A program made the translations under genes and the position numbers. Below are positions 53,324 through 61,846 of a DNA stretch of 64,000 nt, piece after piece. This DNA comes from Paenibacillus_D sp047238105 (GTDB taxonomy: Bacteria > Bacillota > Bacilli > Paenibacillales > Paenibacillaceae), in the NCBI RefSeq assembly GCF_047238105.1, contig NZ_JBDFMD010000001.1, positions 5,084,001 to 5,148,000 on the forward strand, given 5' to 3'. Below the pieces are notes generated by a model. It saw only the letters and a program-made list of their open reading frames with translations. It did not search any database and had not been told where the DNA came from. Every line of letters begins with the position of its first letter. Positions within the stretch are counted from its first letter, which is position 1.

Positions 53324-54313
53324 TCAACAGCTTTTTCGGAAAATGGGCGTGCCGTTGATATAGACCGACTTGGTCGTCGTCCGGTTTTTCAGGACGCGTT
53401 CGAGCAGGAGATCAAGCGCGGAGCTGCAGATAATGGAGATATCGATATGGAAGGTGGTGAGCGGCGGGGAGACATATTGGGCGATCCCGATATCATGAAT
53501 GCTGAAGAAGGACACCCGGTCCGGAATCTCCCATTTCTGCTCATTGAATGCCTGCAGGGCGCCGATCGCCAGTGCGTCGCTGGCTACGCAGAACGCGGTG
53601 GGCATGGCATCCTGCAGCCGGTTCATGGCATCGAGACCGATGCGGTAGCCTTCCTTGACCGTGAAGCCCTCGGCAATAAAGACGCAGTCTTCATTCAGCA
53701 GATTATAATACGACATCGTCTGCCGGAACGACCATTCCCGTACATCCATGAGGGGCTTGCGGGTCGTCATATCATAGTCGGGCCCCCCGATGAAGCCGAT
53801 CCGCTGATGGCCCTTGCCAACGTAATAATCCACGATCTGCCGCATCATCGATTCCTGATTGGCCTGTACGCTGTCGAACACGCTCTCGTCAGGATTGGAG
53901 TTGATAAATACGCCATGGGACGTGATGCGCCTCAGATGCTCCACCTCCGCCTGATCAAACCAACCGATCGCGATAAAGGCCGTGATGTCCTCACTTACGG
54001 CGGCGATGCCACCACTCTTGTCATAGGGCACGACTGTCATATTCCGGCTCTGGGCCTGCTCCAGCATGTCGTTGCGGATCGATTCGAAGAAGACATTGTC
54101 GAGCTGTTCCCCTTCGTCCACCCAGTATAGTAAGGCGATATTATCTATTTTGGGATTGATTTTCTTCTTCTTGTAGCCAGTCTCCTCGGCAGCCTTGAAG
54201 ATCGCGGCCCGGGTCTGCTCGCTGACCGACAGCTTCGGGTCATGGTTCAGTACCCTTGAGACGGTGGCATTGGAGATGCCCAGCATCTCGGCAATTTGCT
54301 TGATGGTAGCCAT
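53324..54313 (-). CDS. LacI family repressor of the galactan locus (GanR/GalR-like)
   Basis: The 329-residue protein has a LacI helix-turn-helix (TIKQIAEMLGISNATVSRVL, residues 3-22), hinge helix and periplasmic-binding-like core with effector segments ITAFIAIGWFD and DALAIGALQAFNEQ. It lies upstream of the GH53/ganSPQ operon on the same strand, and both its promoter and that of the operon contain GTAAA...TTTAC palindromes. It therefore probably represses itself and the operon and is induced by galactobiose or a related sugar. Confidence 0.9.
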   Translation of the reverse strand: MATIKQIAEMLGISNATVSRVLNHDPKLSVSEQTRAAIFKAAEETGYKKKKINPKIDNIALLYWVDEGEQLDNVFFESIRNDMLEQAQSRNMTVVPYDKSGGIAAVSEDITAFIAIGWFDQAEVEHLRRITSHGVFINSNPDESVFDSVQANQESMMRQIVDYYVGKGHQRIGFIGGPDYDMTTRKPLMDVREWSFRQTMSYYNLLNEDCVFIAEGFTVKEGYRIGLDAMNRLQDAMPTAFCVASDALAIGALQAFNEQKWEIPDRVSFFSIHDIGIAQYVSPPLTTFHIDISIICSSALDLLLERVLKNRTTTKSVYINGTPIFRKSC

Positions 54314-54324
54314 AATAACCTCCT

Positions 54325-54360
54325 GGTTAACTCGTTAAGTAAATACTTTACTAGCTAACC
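54325..54360. promoter_or_regulatory. Extended palindrome upstream of the galactan LacI gene
   Basis: The core GTAAATACTTTAC (54339-54351) matches the operator at 53198. It is embedded in a longer imperfect dyad whose ends are GGTTA and TAACC. It lies 12-47 bp upstream of the LacI start and also faces the second, divergent LacI gene. Confidence 0.6.
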
Positions 54361-54453
54361 TGGTGGATGTCAACAAGAAGCGAGTCCGTCACAACAAGCA
54401 ATTGACAGAGATTAGACCATTTGTCATAATGAATCGCGTCGAGGTGATGTACA

Positions 54454-55467
54454 GTGGGAGCGAGTATAAAGGATGTTGCGCGTCGGGCCGGAGTATCTGT
54501 CACCAGTGTCTCGAGAGTGTTGAACGGGGAACGTTACATAAGTGAGGAGTTGCTGGCCAGAGTCAATCAGGCGATCGCTGATTTGAACTATTCCCCGAGC
54601 CATATCGCCCGGAGCTTGAAGAAGCAGAAGACCAGCATGATTGGGATTATCGTTCCGGATATCACGAACCATTTTTTCTCCAGCATCTTAAGCAGTATTG
54701 AGAATACGGCAAGCGAGTACGGGTATAACCTGATTATTTGCAATATTGCCGAGGATCTGGATAAGGAATTCAAATATTTGCAATCGTTTCAGGCCATGCG
54801 CGTAGATGGCATTATGATTATGCACCAGAAAACGGATGAACGGATTCTGGCTTTCATTGAGAATACGACCACACCTGTCCTTTTTTCTTGCGTCAAATCG
54901 CCATTGCCCTCTAAGCCTTCCGTACTCATAGACGATTACCGCGCAGCTTACGATGCAACGTCTTATCTGATCGCTTCGGGGCATACCGACATTGCTATTA
55001 TCGGAGGCGACCTGCGAGACGAATCCTCAGGAGCAGGACGGTTAAACGGCTATCTCGATGCGTTGAAGGCCCACAACCTGTCTGTGACATCCGAGTACAT
55101 CAAGTTTGGCGATTATAAGCTGGAGAGCGGCCGCACCATGATGCGGGAGCTGCTGGAGCTGAAGGAGCTGCCCAGCGTTGTATTTGCCGTTAGCGATGAC
55201 ATGGCGGTAGGGGCTTTGAATGCCGCGCTTGACTATGGTCTGAAGGTGCCTCAGGATATTTCGATCATCGGCTTCGACGGCAGCCGAATCGCGGAAGCGG
55301 TCAGACCGACGCTGACCACGATGCAGCAGCCGATGGAGAAGATCGGCAAGGCTTCACTGGAATGCCTGCATGCGATGATCGAAAAAGAAGCATCAGCCGG
55401 CGAACAAGATGTGATATTGCCGCATACGTTAGTGGAGCGGGAAAGCTGCCGCAGGCTCGCGCCCTAA
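54454..55467 (+). CDS. LacI family transcriptional regulator
   Basis: The 337-residue protein has the helix-turn-helix SIKDVARRAGVSVTSVSRVLN, the hinge segment SPSHIARSLKKQKT and a complete sugar-binding core (IVPDITNHFFSSIL, IGFDGSRIAEAVRPTLTTM). The start codon is GTG, preceded by GAGGTGATG. It is divergent from the galactan LacI gene. Its target is not clear; before the IS66 insertion it would have been the nearest regulator of the operon at 57755-63259, whose promoter has a 28-bp palindrome. Confidence 0.9.
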   Translation: MGASIKDVARRAGVSVTSVSRVLNGERYISEELLARVNQAIADLNYSPSHIARSLKKQKTSMIGIIVPDITNHFFSSILSSIENTASEYGYNLIICNIAEDLDKEFKYLQSFQAMRVDGIMIMHQKTDERILAFIENTTTPVLFSCVKSPLPSKPSVLIDDYRAAYDATSYLIASGHTDIAIIGGDLRDESSGAGRLNGYLDALKAHNLSVTSEYIKFGDYKLESGRTMMRELLELKELPSVVFAVSDDMAVGALNAALDYGLKVPQDISIIGFDGSRIAEAVRPTLTTMQQPMEKIGKASLECLHAMIEKEASAGEQDVILPHTLVERESCRRLAP

Positions 55468-55482
55468 CTATATAGTGTAATT

Positions 55483-55518
55483 AAGCAGTGCTTTTCATTA
55501 GAAGAGCGCTGTTTTTTT
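55483..55518 (+). terminator. Intrinsic terminator after the LacI gene
   Basis: CAGTGCTTTT pairs with AAGAGCGCTG (two G-U pairs) around CATTAG and is followed by a run of seven T. It lies 15 bp past the LacI stop and just before the target site of the IS66 element. Confidence 0.75.
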
Positions 55519-55528
55519 AATGTTTAGG

Positions 55529-57155
55529 GTAACTATTCAGGTCCTTCCAAAAACATCTATTAATCGCAATAACTCCTGTGGTAAGATTCAAGATAAAGAT
55601 AGAATATTCCAATAGGGTTGAAGTGAGATGAAACGAGAAGATATATTGGCTGTTTATGAAGCTGGTCCTGATGCAGTTGTACAACTTGTCACAGGACTTG
55701 TTCAAGAGTTTACGACGCTTATCCAACAGCAACGTGAAGAAATAGCCGAACTCAAGGAACGCGTTCGTACGTTGGAACAGCAAGTCAATAAGAATAGCCG
55801 GAACAGCAGCAAGCCGCCTTCCACCGATGGTTTTAACAAACCTCAGCCTAAGAGCTTACGCCACAAAGGGAAGAACGCTGTGGGAGGACAACAAGGGCAT
55901 CCGGGACATACACTAAAATTCACTGCGAAACCGGACCACATCGTGGTCCATTCGCTGTCCTCATGCTCCTGCGGGCGATGTTTAGAGGAGCAAACACCGA
56001 TTCGTTATGAAAAGAGACAGGTATGGGACATCCCACCGATCCATGTCGAGGTGACCGAGCACAGGGCCGAGGTGAAGCAATGTCCGGCATGTGGCGGTAT
56101 CGCGAAAGCGGTATTTCCTCCAGAAGCAGCCACGCCGGCTCAGTATGGCCCTGGCATGAGAGCGTTTTGGATTTACTTAAACCAATACCAGTTGATGCCT
56201 TACGAGCGAATCGCAGAACTGTTTAAGGATTGGTTCGGTCATCTTCCGAGTCAAGCAACCATTGTAAATAGCAATCTCGATCTATACAGACGCCTGGAAC
56301 CCGTCGAAGAACAGATCGCTCAGACAATCTTGCAGGCGCCCGTTGTTCACTTCGACGAGACCGGTCTCCAGGTGAAGGGAAGAAAGCATTGGCTCCATGT
56401 GGCTGGTACCGCCAGCCACACCCATTTTACAATCCATGCTCATCGTGGGCAGAAAGGTCTTGAGGGGGCTGGCATCCTGCCTAACTATGAGGGAGTTGCC
56501 ATTCACGATGCCTGGAAGCCTTATTGGGCCTACGACCAGTGTCAACATGCCCTGTGCAACGCGCATCACCTTCGAGAGCTCACCTATATTCTGGAGCAGG
56601 AGAAGCAACTATGGGCAGGTCGTATGATTGAGCTACTCGTTGACATGAAACACGCGGTGGATGACAGGTATAAGCGTGCTCAGTCCTTCACTCCAGCAGA
56701 ATTAGCTGGTTTTGTCGAACGATACGACCTCATTCTGGCACATGGGCTGTTGGAGGAAAGGATGAAGAGTACTGCCATTGAGCAGAAACGAAAAGGTAGG
56801 CTGAAGCAAAGTAAAGCCAAGAATTTGTTGGATCGCTTGGGATCTCGTCGTTTAGAAGTCCTCTCCTTCTTGTGTGAATTCCACATCCCATTTGATAATA
56901 ATCAAGCTGAGCGGGATGTACGCATGATGAAAGTGCAACAAAAGGTTTCCGGAACGTTTCGTAGCGAACAAGGAGCTAAAACCTTTTGCCGTATACGAGG
57001 CTTCCTATCCACCTTGAAAAAACATTCCCTTCCAGTGCTCGATAGTATTCAGACTGTGCTCAAAGGAAATGTTGTTCTTCCCATTTAATTGTCCTCTGAG
57101 GGGTGCTTTGCACTCCTTATTTGTGTTGCATTCAAAAAGGTACCTGAATAGTTAC
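55529..57155. mobile_element. IS66-family insertion sequence with 8-bp target duplication
   Basis: The 1627-bp element has terminal inverted repeats: the left end GTAACTATTCAGGTCCTT is mirrored by the right end AAGGTACCTGAATAGTTAC. TGTTTAGG occurs directly outside both ends (55521-55528 and 57156-57163), the 8-bp target duplication usual for IS66. It carries one transposase gene and no accessory orfs, as in the ISBst12-type subgroup. Intact gene and perfect duplication point to a fairly recent insertion. Confidence 0.93.
55628..57088 (+). CDS. tnpC: IS66-family transposase
   Basis: The 486-residue transposase has an N-terminal leucine-zipper-like coiled coil (about 30-60), the NKNSRNSSKPPSTDG segment, a zinc-binding region with CSCGRC and CPACGG, and the catalytic DDE core: HFDETGL, HDAWKPYW and NNQAERDVRMMKV. 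All are intact and there is no frameshift, so the element may be active. It starts 99 bp inside the left end of the IS. Confidence 0.95.
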   Translation: MKREDILAVYEAGPDAVVQLVTGLVQEFTTLIQQQREEIAELKERVRTLEQQVNKNSRNSSKPPSTDGFNKPQPKSLRHKGKNAVGGQQGHPGHTLKFTAKPDHIVVHSLSSCSCGRCLEEQTPIRYEKRQVWDIPPIHVEVTEHRAEVKQCPACGGIAKAVFPPEAATPAQYGPGMRAFWIYLNQYQLMPYERIAELFKDWFGHLPSQATIVNSNLDLYRRLEPVEEQIAQTILQAPVVHFDETGLQVKGRKHWLHVAGTASHTHFTIHAHRGQKGLEGAGILPNYEGVAIHDAWKPYWAYDQCQHALCNAHHLRELTYILEQEKQLWAGRMIELLVDMKHAVDDRYKRAQSFTPAELAGFVERYDLILAHGLLEERMKSTAIEQKRKGRLKQSKAKNLLDRLGSRRLEVLSFLCEFHIPFDNNQAERDVRMMKVQQKVSGTFRSEQGAKTFCRIRGFLSTLKKHSLPVLDSIQTVLKGNVVLPI

Positions 57156-57401
57156 TGTTTAGGAAATGATGACTTCCGTCTCTTGTGGATAAGTTGTGCT
57201 CCCGGCTGGGTTGGATGCCGCGGTCCACAACCAGGTGCAAAATGTTACTTGAATCCGACCGAGTGGCGGAAATCCGCACAACCAGGTGCAAAATGTTACT
57301 TGAATCCGTTCCAATGGTTGGTCCGATCAGTTACCGGGGGTTGACCCGATTGCGGCATTGTGTCCTCACTCCTCGCCAATCTGCGTCAGCAGGTTTTGTT
57401 C
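57156..57401. repeat. Dispersed repeat with internal 51-bp array, short copy (array C2)
   Basis: These 246 bp match 20695-21041 from end to end but carry two AACCAGG units (57229, 57280) instead of four. Flanking parts are nearly identical (GGATAAGTTGTGCTCCC, CCGCGGTCCAC, TTGACCCGATTG). The IS66 target duplication forms its first 8 bp. Confidence 0.9.
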
Positions 57402-57640
57402 AATTCTAAGAATTTATATGTTGCACACATATATCAGCTTAGAATTCTCCGACAAAGCTCTTCGCACGTCCTACGAGTTTTGCGGAGCAAAACTAGCTTC
57501 GTAAGCATGCGCTTAGGGCGACGAAGTCGTTTTTGCTTGAATAGTAAGAAAGTATATGTTTTACACATCTACTTGGCTTATATTTCTCCGGAATGAAACG
57601 CGCTGCGCCGCCAGAGGACGGCGACAGCCGTTTCACCTTG
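57401..57640. repeat. Two tandem imperfect copies of a palindromic intergenic repeat
   Basis: The first copy begins with AATTCTAAG...CTTAGAATT, a 9-bp inverted repeat with an inner ATATGT/ACATAT stem. A diverged second copy starts near 57540 (GTAAGAAAGTATATGTTTTACACAT) and ends GACGGCGACAGCCGTTTCACC. From memory, similar elements are common in Paenibacillus genomes; only this locus is visible here. Confidence 0.5.
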
Positions 57641-57674
57641 CTTAACAAAATCTAAAAATAAAATGGTAATGCAG

Positions 57675-57701
57675 TTTACAAACAACCGTTAATCTTATAC
57701 A
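57675..57701 (+). promoter_or_regulatory. Candidate promoter of the PHP/GDPD/importer operon
   Basis: TTTACA at 57675-57680 and TATACA at 57696-57701 are 15 bp apart, shorter than ideal. The palindrome begins 1 bp downstream, where a repressor would block initiation. Confidence 0.4.
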
Positions 57702-57702
57702 C

Positions 57703-57730
57703 ATGAATATGGTATCGATACCATATTCAT
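57703..57730. promoter_or_regulatory. 28-bp perfect palindrome, probable operator
   Basis: ATGAATATGGTATC is followed immediately by its exact reverse complement GATACCATATTCAT. It lies 25 bp before the first gene of the operon and overlaps the expected transcription start. The central GGTATCGATACC resembles the dyads bound by LacI-family repressors. No repressor gene adjoins it now; the LacI gene at 54454 is the nearest candidate. Confidence 0.7.
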
Positions 57731-57754
57731 TCGTATTCGAAAGGGGTGAAGGCC

Positions 57755-58243
57755 ATGAATGGCTGTTTGCTGGAGGTCGAAGGGACATTGACGCCTCTTG
57801 GCTCCAAGATGCATATTACTTATCAGTTTGAGATTCATCAAGCCGTGCCCATCGTGCTGATTGAATTTAAATATGCGCCTAAATCGTTTCTGGATAAAGA
57901 AGCCTCCTATCCGTTGATCATGGATGCCATTGAGCGGTTCACAGAGCCGGAACGAATAGAAGCCTACCATGCACAATGGGAAAACTACTATCCGCTGCAA
58001 AATTTATTGACCCTTTCCATTGACGGTCCCGACGGGTTTCGCGGTTCGGCGCATCGGCATGCTCCGGAACAGCAGCATGCGATAACCGGTGATTCCCGGA
58101 CCACCTCTCCCGGACTCATCCCGGGGCCGATAACACCGGGCGTATGGAAAATTACGGTTAGCGTGCATTGCGTCGTTTCCCCGCAATGCCATTATGCATT
58201 ATCCGTGAGAGGAGAGGCACCGGATGAAATGGATTCCATTTGA
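57755..58243 (+). CDS. Hypothetical protein coupled to a PHP hydrolase
   Basis: The 162-residue protein has no signal peptide and no recognised domain; it looks like a beta-sandwich with alternating hydrophobic strands (MHITYQFEIHQAVPIVLIEF near the start, GVWKITVSVHCVV near the end). In larger CehA-type proteins a beta domain of this kind can precede the PHP domain, so it may be its detached N-terminal module. The stop overlaps the next gene by 20 bp, which implies coupled translation. AAGGGGTGAAGG precedes the ATG; an in-frame GTG lies 9 bp earlier. Confidence 0.7.
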   Translation: MNGCLLEVEGTLTPLGSKMHITYQFEIHQAVPIVLIEFKYAPKSFLDKEASYPLIMDAIERFTEPERIEAYHAQWENYYPLQNLLTLSIDGPDGFRGSAHRHAPEQQHAITGDSRTTSPGLIPGPITPGVWKITVSVHCVVSPQCHYALSVRGEAPDEMDSI

Positions 58244-59222
58244 GCTTCATACCCATACACCCCATAGCGATGGCACGCACACGCTGCTGGAGATGTGCCG
58301 CGCCGCGGCCTCGCTAGGCTTGGGCGGCATTGCGTTAACCGATCACAACACCATCTCCGGGCTGCTGGATGCAGATGAGGTCAGCCGTGACACCGGGGTG
58401 GCGATCATTCCCGGCATGGAGTGGACCACCTTTCACGGTCACATGCTGACGTTGGGAGCCCCTTATTGCGAATGGCGGGACCTGGGCCAAGGCGATATTG
58501 CGAAGGGGATATCCCGCGTGCATGGGCAAGGCGGCATCGTAGGGATCGCTCATCCATACAGCCTGGGCAGCCCGATCTGTACGGGATGTCACTGGGAATA
58601 TGACGTTAACGATTGGCATCCCATCGATTACATCGAGGTGTGGCACGGGATGATGCCCCCGTTCAAAAACCATAACCGCCCCGCATGGAGACAATGGACG
58701 GAGCTGTTGGACCAGGGCTACCGGATCGCCGCAACGGCGGGCCGCGACTGGCATAGATCTGACGCTAGCGATGAATTGTCAGCCTTCACGTATGTCGGGC
58801 TAGCAGATGCAGAGAGCCATCACTCCTCCAAGGCAGTGATAGATGCGATTAGGCATGGCAGACTCTGTATTAGCATGGGGCCGGTGCTGGAGGTTAGCAT
58901 GGTCCACGAAGCGAGGCGCTACGGCATCGGCGATGAGATTCCGATCAGTACAGCGGGCGGTGCCGCTTCGGCCGACATCCATGTCACAATTTCCCGCGCA
59001 TCGGTGCCAGGCCGCCCCTGGGGAGGTGACGAAGGCTGCCGCCTCCTGATCAGCTCCAACCTGGGAGAGCTTCATCGGGTCTCCGCAGCCGGGATGGAGA
59101 GCTGGTCTGGCGCTATAGCTCTTGAAGGTTTACGGTGGCTTCGGGTCGAATTGTACGGACCGATTCATGGCGCGCTTGCCACCATCGCGTTCACGAACCC
59201 CATCTATTTCGAAGAGAAATAA
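58224..59222 (+). CDS. PHP-domain metallohydrolase (CehA/McbA-like)
   Basis: The 332-residue protein has PHP-type metal motifs: ELHTHTPHSDG (His9, His11, Asp16), LTDHN (Asp40, His41), GMEW (Glu66), HGH (71-73), GIAHPYS and GRDWHRSD. These ligate two or three metal ions and hydrolyse phosphoesters or related bonds. CehA/McbA members act on carbaryl-type esters, but most are uncharacterised; here the GDPD and importer neighbours favour a phosphorylated small molecule. Confidence 0.85.
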   Translation: MKWIPFELHTHTPHSDGTHTLLEMCRAAASLGLGGIALTDHNTISGLLDADEVSRDTGVAIIPGMEWTTFHGHMLTLGAPYCEWRDLGQGDIAKGISRVHGQGGIVGIAHPYSLGSPICTGCHWEYDVNDWHPIDYIEVWHGMMPPFKNHNRPAWRQWTELLDQGYRIAATAGRDWHRSDASDELSAFTYVGLADAESHHSSKAVIDAIRHGRLCISMGPVLEVSMVHEARRYGIGDEIPISTAGGAASADIHVTISRASVPGRPWGGDEGCRLLISSNLGELHRVSAAGMESWSGAIALEGLRWLRVELYGPIHGALATIAFTNPIYFEEK

Positions 59223-59267
59223 GACATTAGCATGCAAGTTCAAAAACAACCTCTTGGAGGGAGAATG

Positions 59268-59960
59268 ATGCGGCAAGTGGAGATTATCGCCCATACGGGC
59301 TGCGAAGGAACGCCTGATAATACGATTGAATCCTGTTATGCAGGTTATCATGCAGGCGCTAGCGTGCTGGAGGTGGATGTCAGAACAACAAAGGATCATA
59401 TCGCTGTATTGCATCACGATGACATAGCAGCTCTTCAAGAAACGACCTATGCCGAGCTCATCTCTGGAGGAAGGCAGTTGGAGAGGCTGGACACGGTTTT
59501 AAAAGCTTTTAAAGGGGTACCCGTTTCTTTCAATCTCGATTTGAAAACGGAGGAGGCGGCAAATGCGGCCATGGCGGCCATTGAAGCAACTGAAACCTGG
59601 GAGCAAGTGTGGTTCACGGGTGCGACTTCGCTGGTGGAGCAGTCACCGCACGCAGGGCATGTGATGTGGAATCTGCCGAATATCAGCTCCGAGCTGCCGG
59701 AGGAGCAATACCGGTCGGAGATCGGAGCATGGGTTGACCGGGCGGCGCGTGCCGGGTATCGGGGGATCAACGCCCACTATGAATCTTGCAGGAGGGCTCT
59801 GGTCGAAGAAGCGCACGGCTTGGGACTGCAAGTCTGGATATACACATTGCCTGGCAGTCCCGTACTTTTCGAACGCTACGCAGACATGGAAGTGGACGGA
59901 ATATCCGTCTATGACGTTTCGGATTTTGTGCGGCAGAAGAGGGAACGGCTCGATCGATGA
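59268..59960 (+). CDS. Glycerophosphodiester phosphodiesterase (GDPD) family protein
   Basis: The protein of about 230 residues has the GDPD barrel signatures IIAHTGCEGTPDNTIES, VLEVDVRTTKDH and LHHDD. The first motif reads HTG where the family usually has HRG, so the phosphate-binding Arg is absent at that place; the acidic metal ligands (E, D) and His are present. The enzyme may therefore act on a changed substrate. There is no signal peptide. GGAGGGAG lies before two adjacent in-frame ATGs (59265 and 59268). It is followed by an importer operon, recalling UgpQ next to UgpABCE. Confidence 0.8.
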   Translation: MRQVEIIAHTGCEGTPDNTIESCYAGYHAGASVLEVDVRTTKDHIAVLHHDDIAALQETTYAELISGGRQLERLDTVLKAFKGVPVSFNLDLKTEEAANAAMAAIEATETWEQVWFTGATSLVEQSPHAGHVMWNLPNISSELPEEQYRSEIGAWVDRAARAGYRGINAHYESCRRALVEEAHGLGLQVWIYTLPGSPVLFERYADMEVDGISVYDVSDFVRQKRERLDR

Positions 59961-59997
59961 TCACGGGAAGGGAGGGACAGGACTTCTGTCCGAATAT

Positions 59998-60915
59998 ATG
60001 TCCAAGCCGGCAGAGGCGATTGTAATGAAGCAGGGCACAGTGACCAAGCGACAGCGGAAGTCGAAACGAGAACCGCAGATGGCCTGGTATGTTTTTTTGA
60101 TGCCGACCTTGCTTGGCATTCTGATATTCATGGTGTATCCGCTTATTGAATCCTTGCGTCTTAGCTTTACGAAGGGCGTGAGTGAACAGTTTGCAGGTTT
60201 CGACAATTACGCGAATGTTTTGCAGTCGGGAACCTTTTGGTACGCCATGTACAACACAATTTATATTACGTTTTTCCAAATGATTATCGCCATTCCCATC
60301 GGGTTTATCCTTGCTTGCCTGATTAACAATTTGCGCCAGGGCTCCAACTTTTTCAAAGTGTTATTTTATATCCCCAACGTGACTTCCATGGTGGCAGCCG
60401 CAACAGTGTTTCTCGCTATGCTGCACCCGGACGGACCGTTAAATTATGTAGCAGAGCTGCTTGGATTTGAAAAGATCTTATGGCTTTCGCAGCCGCTTTC
60501 TGCAAAATGGGGGGTCATCCTCCTCGCCGTGTGGCATTGGCTGGGCTTTGTCATCATTATTAATCTTGCCAATCTGCAGGCGATCTCCACCGATTATTAC
60601 GAAGCGTCCTCCATCGACGGTGCTTCGCGTTTTCAGCAATGGCTCTACATTACGCTGCCCAACATGGTCGGCAGTCTGACGATTTTGTTCATCATCGGCT
60701 GGATAGGCGGGCTGCAACGGTTTGCCGACGCCTACATGCTGGGGGGACTACAGGGCAGCCCGGCGCGCTCCTTGCATACGGTCGTCGGCTTCGTCTTCGA
60801 GAGAGGTTTTGGCGGCCAAGAGTATGGGCTGGCTTCTGCTGCGACCTATGTTTTGTTCTTATTTATTCTCGTGTTGACCTTTATCAACACCAAATTAACG
60901 AAGATGAAAATCTAA
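59998..60915 (+). CDS. ABC sugar/phosphodiester transporter permease (CUT1, MalF/UgpA branch)
   Basis: The 305-residue channel subunit has about six helices (WYVFLMPTLLGILIFMVYP first) and the EAA loop YEASSIDGASRFQQW. ATG at 59998 is the first sensible start; ATG at 60025 (with CAGAGG upstream) is an alternative that would also keep all helices. It follows the GDPD gene by 37 bp and its partner permease starts 13 bp after its stop. Confidence 0.9.
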   Translation: MSKPAEAIVMKQGTVTKRQRKSKREPQMAWYVFLMPTLLGILIFMVYPLIESLRLSFTKGVSEQFAGFDNYANVLQSGTFWYAMYNTIYITFFQMIIAIPIGFILACLINNLRQGSNFFKVLFYIPNVTSMVAAATVFLAMLHPDGPLNYVAELLGFEKILWLSQPLSAKWGVILLAVWHWLGFVIIINLANLQAISTDYYEASSIDGASRFQQWLYITLPNMVGSLTILFIIGWIGGLQRFADAYMLGGLQGSPARSLHTVVGFVFERGFGGQEYGLASAATYVLFLFILVLTFINTKLTKMKI

Positions 60916-60928
60916 GGAGGCGATAATC

Positions 60929-61777
60929 ATGGTGCGGAGTGTGAAAACAAGCGGGAAAATAAACCGTTTGTTCTTGTTTCTATTCCTGCTTGCCGTCGGC
61001 ATGATCATGATCTATCCCTTTTGGTGGATGGTCAGCGTCAGCTTTGATCGTACGGCAAATATCAGCATCCCGTTTCCCCCGCGATTGTTCCCGGAAACGT
61101 TCGATCTGTTCAACTACAAGCTGGTGTTCGAGAACGGGGCCTTGATGACGGCCTACGGAAATTCGCTGGTCATTGCCTTTTTCAGCGTCTTGCTAAGCGT
61201 GGTATCCGCGCTGCTCGGCGGCTATGCATTTTCGCGGGGCCAATTCAAAGGAAAAAAGCTGCTGTTTTTTGCCGTGCTGGCGACGATGATGATTCCGTTC
61301 GAGGCGAGGCTCATCCCGATGTTTACGATGTTTAACGAGCTGGGCCTGATTAACACCAAATATCCGCTCATTTTCCCGGCAGTGATTAACGCCCTGGGTA
61401 TTGTGCTCGTCAAGCAATATTTTGATAACTTGCCGGAAGGCCTTCGAGAATCGGCCAAAATCGACGGAGCGGGAGAGTTCAAAATCTTCTTCCATATTTT
61501 CGCGCCGCTTACGGGGCCGATTACGGCAACGCTCGCTATTCTATCTTTTCAGGACAGCTGGAATTCATTTTTGTGGCCGCTCGTCGTCATCAATGATCAA
61601 CATTTAAAAACGGTGCCGCTGTTTTTGTCGAGCTTTTCCTCCGAGAATGGTGGGCGTCTGTTCGGCGTTACGATGGCAACTGCAGGCATGAGCATCCTGC
61701 CCATTTTGCTGGTGTTCCTGTTTTTTCAGAAATATATCATTCGAAGTATCGCTTTAAGCGGACTGAAGGGAGAGTGA
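60929..61777 (+). CDS. ABC transporter permease (CUT1, MalG/UgpE branch)
   Basis: The 282-residue partner subunit has about six helices (LFLFLFLLAVGMIMIYPFWW first) and the EAA loop RESAKIDGAGEFKIF. AAGGAGG precedes the ATG. It is followed 69 bp later by the binding-protein gene. Confidence 0.92.
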   Translation: MVRSVKTSGKINRLFLFLFLLAVGMIMIYPFWWMVSVSFDRTANISIPFPPRLFPETFDLFNYKLVFENGALMTAYGNSLVIAFFSVLLSVVSALLGGYAFSRGQFKGKKLLFFAVLATMMIPFEARLIPMFTMFNELGLINTKYPLIFPAVINALGIVLVKQYFDNLPEGLRESAKIDGAGEFKIFFHIFAPLTGPITATLAILSFQDSWNSFLWPLVVINDQHLKTVPLFLSSFSSENGGRLFGVTMATAGMSILPILLVFLFFQKYIIRSIALSGLKGE

Positions 61778-61846
61778 TCGATGGAAGGATGGTTGAGAAG
61801 CTACTGTAAAAGTTTTTTATAATCACATTTATATGGAGGGTGACCC

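Larger units (their letters stand above)
57089..57754. other. Gene-free stretch: IS end, dispersed repeat, palindromic repeats, operator
   Basis: No gene is visible in these 666 bp. In order they hold the right end of the IS, the short copy of the dispersed 51-bp-repeat element (57156-57401), two imperfect copies of a palindromic repeat (57401-57640) and the promoter/operator region of the next operon. Confidence 0.75.
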
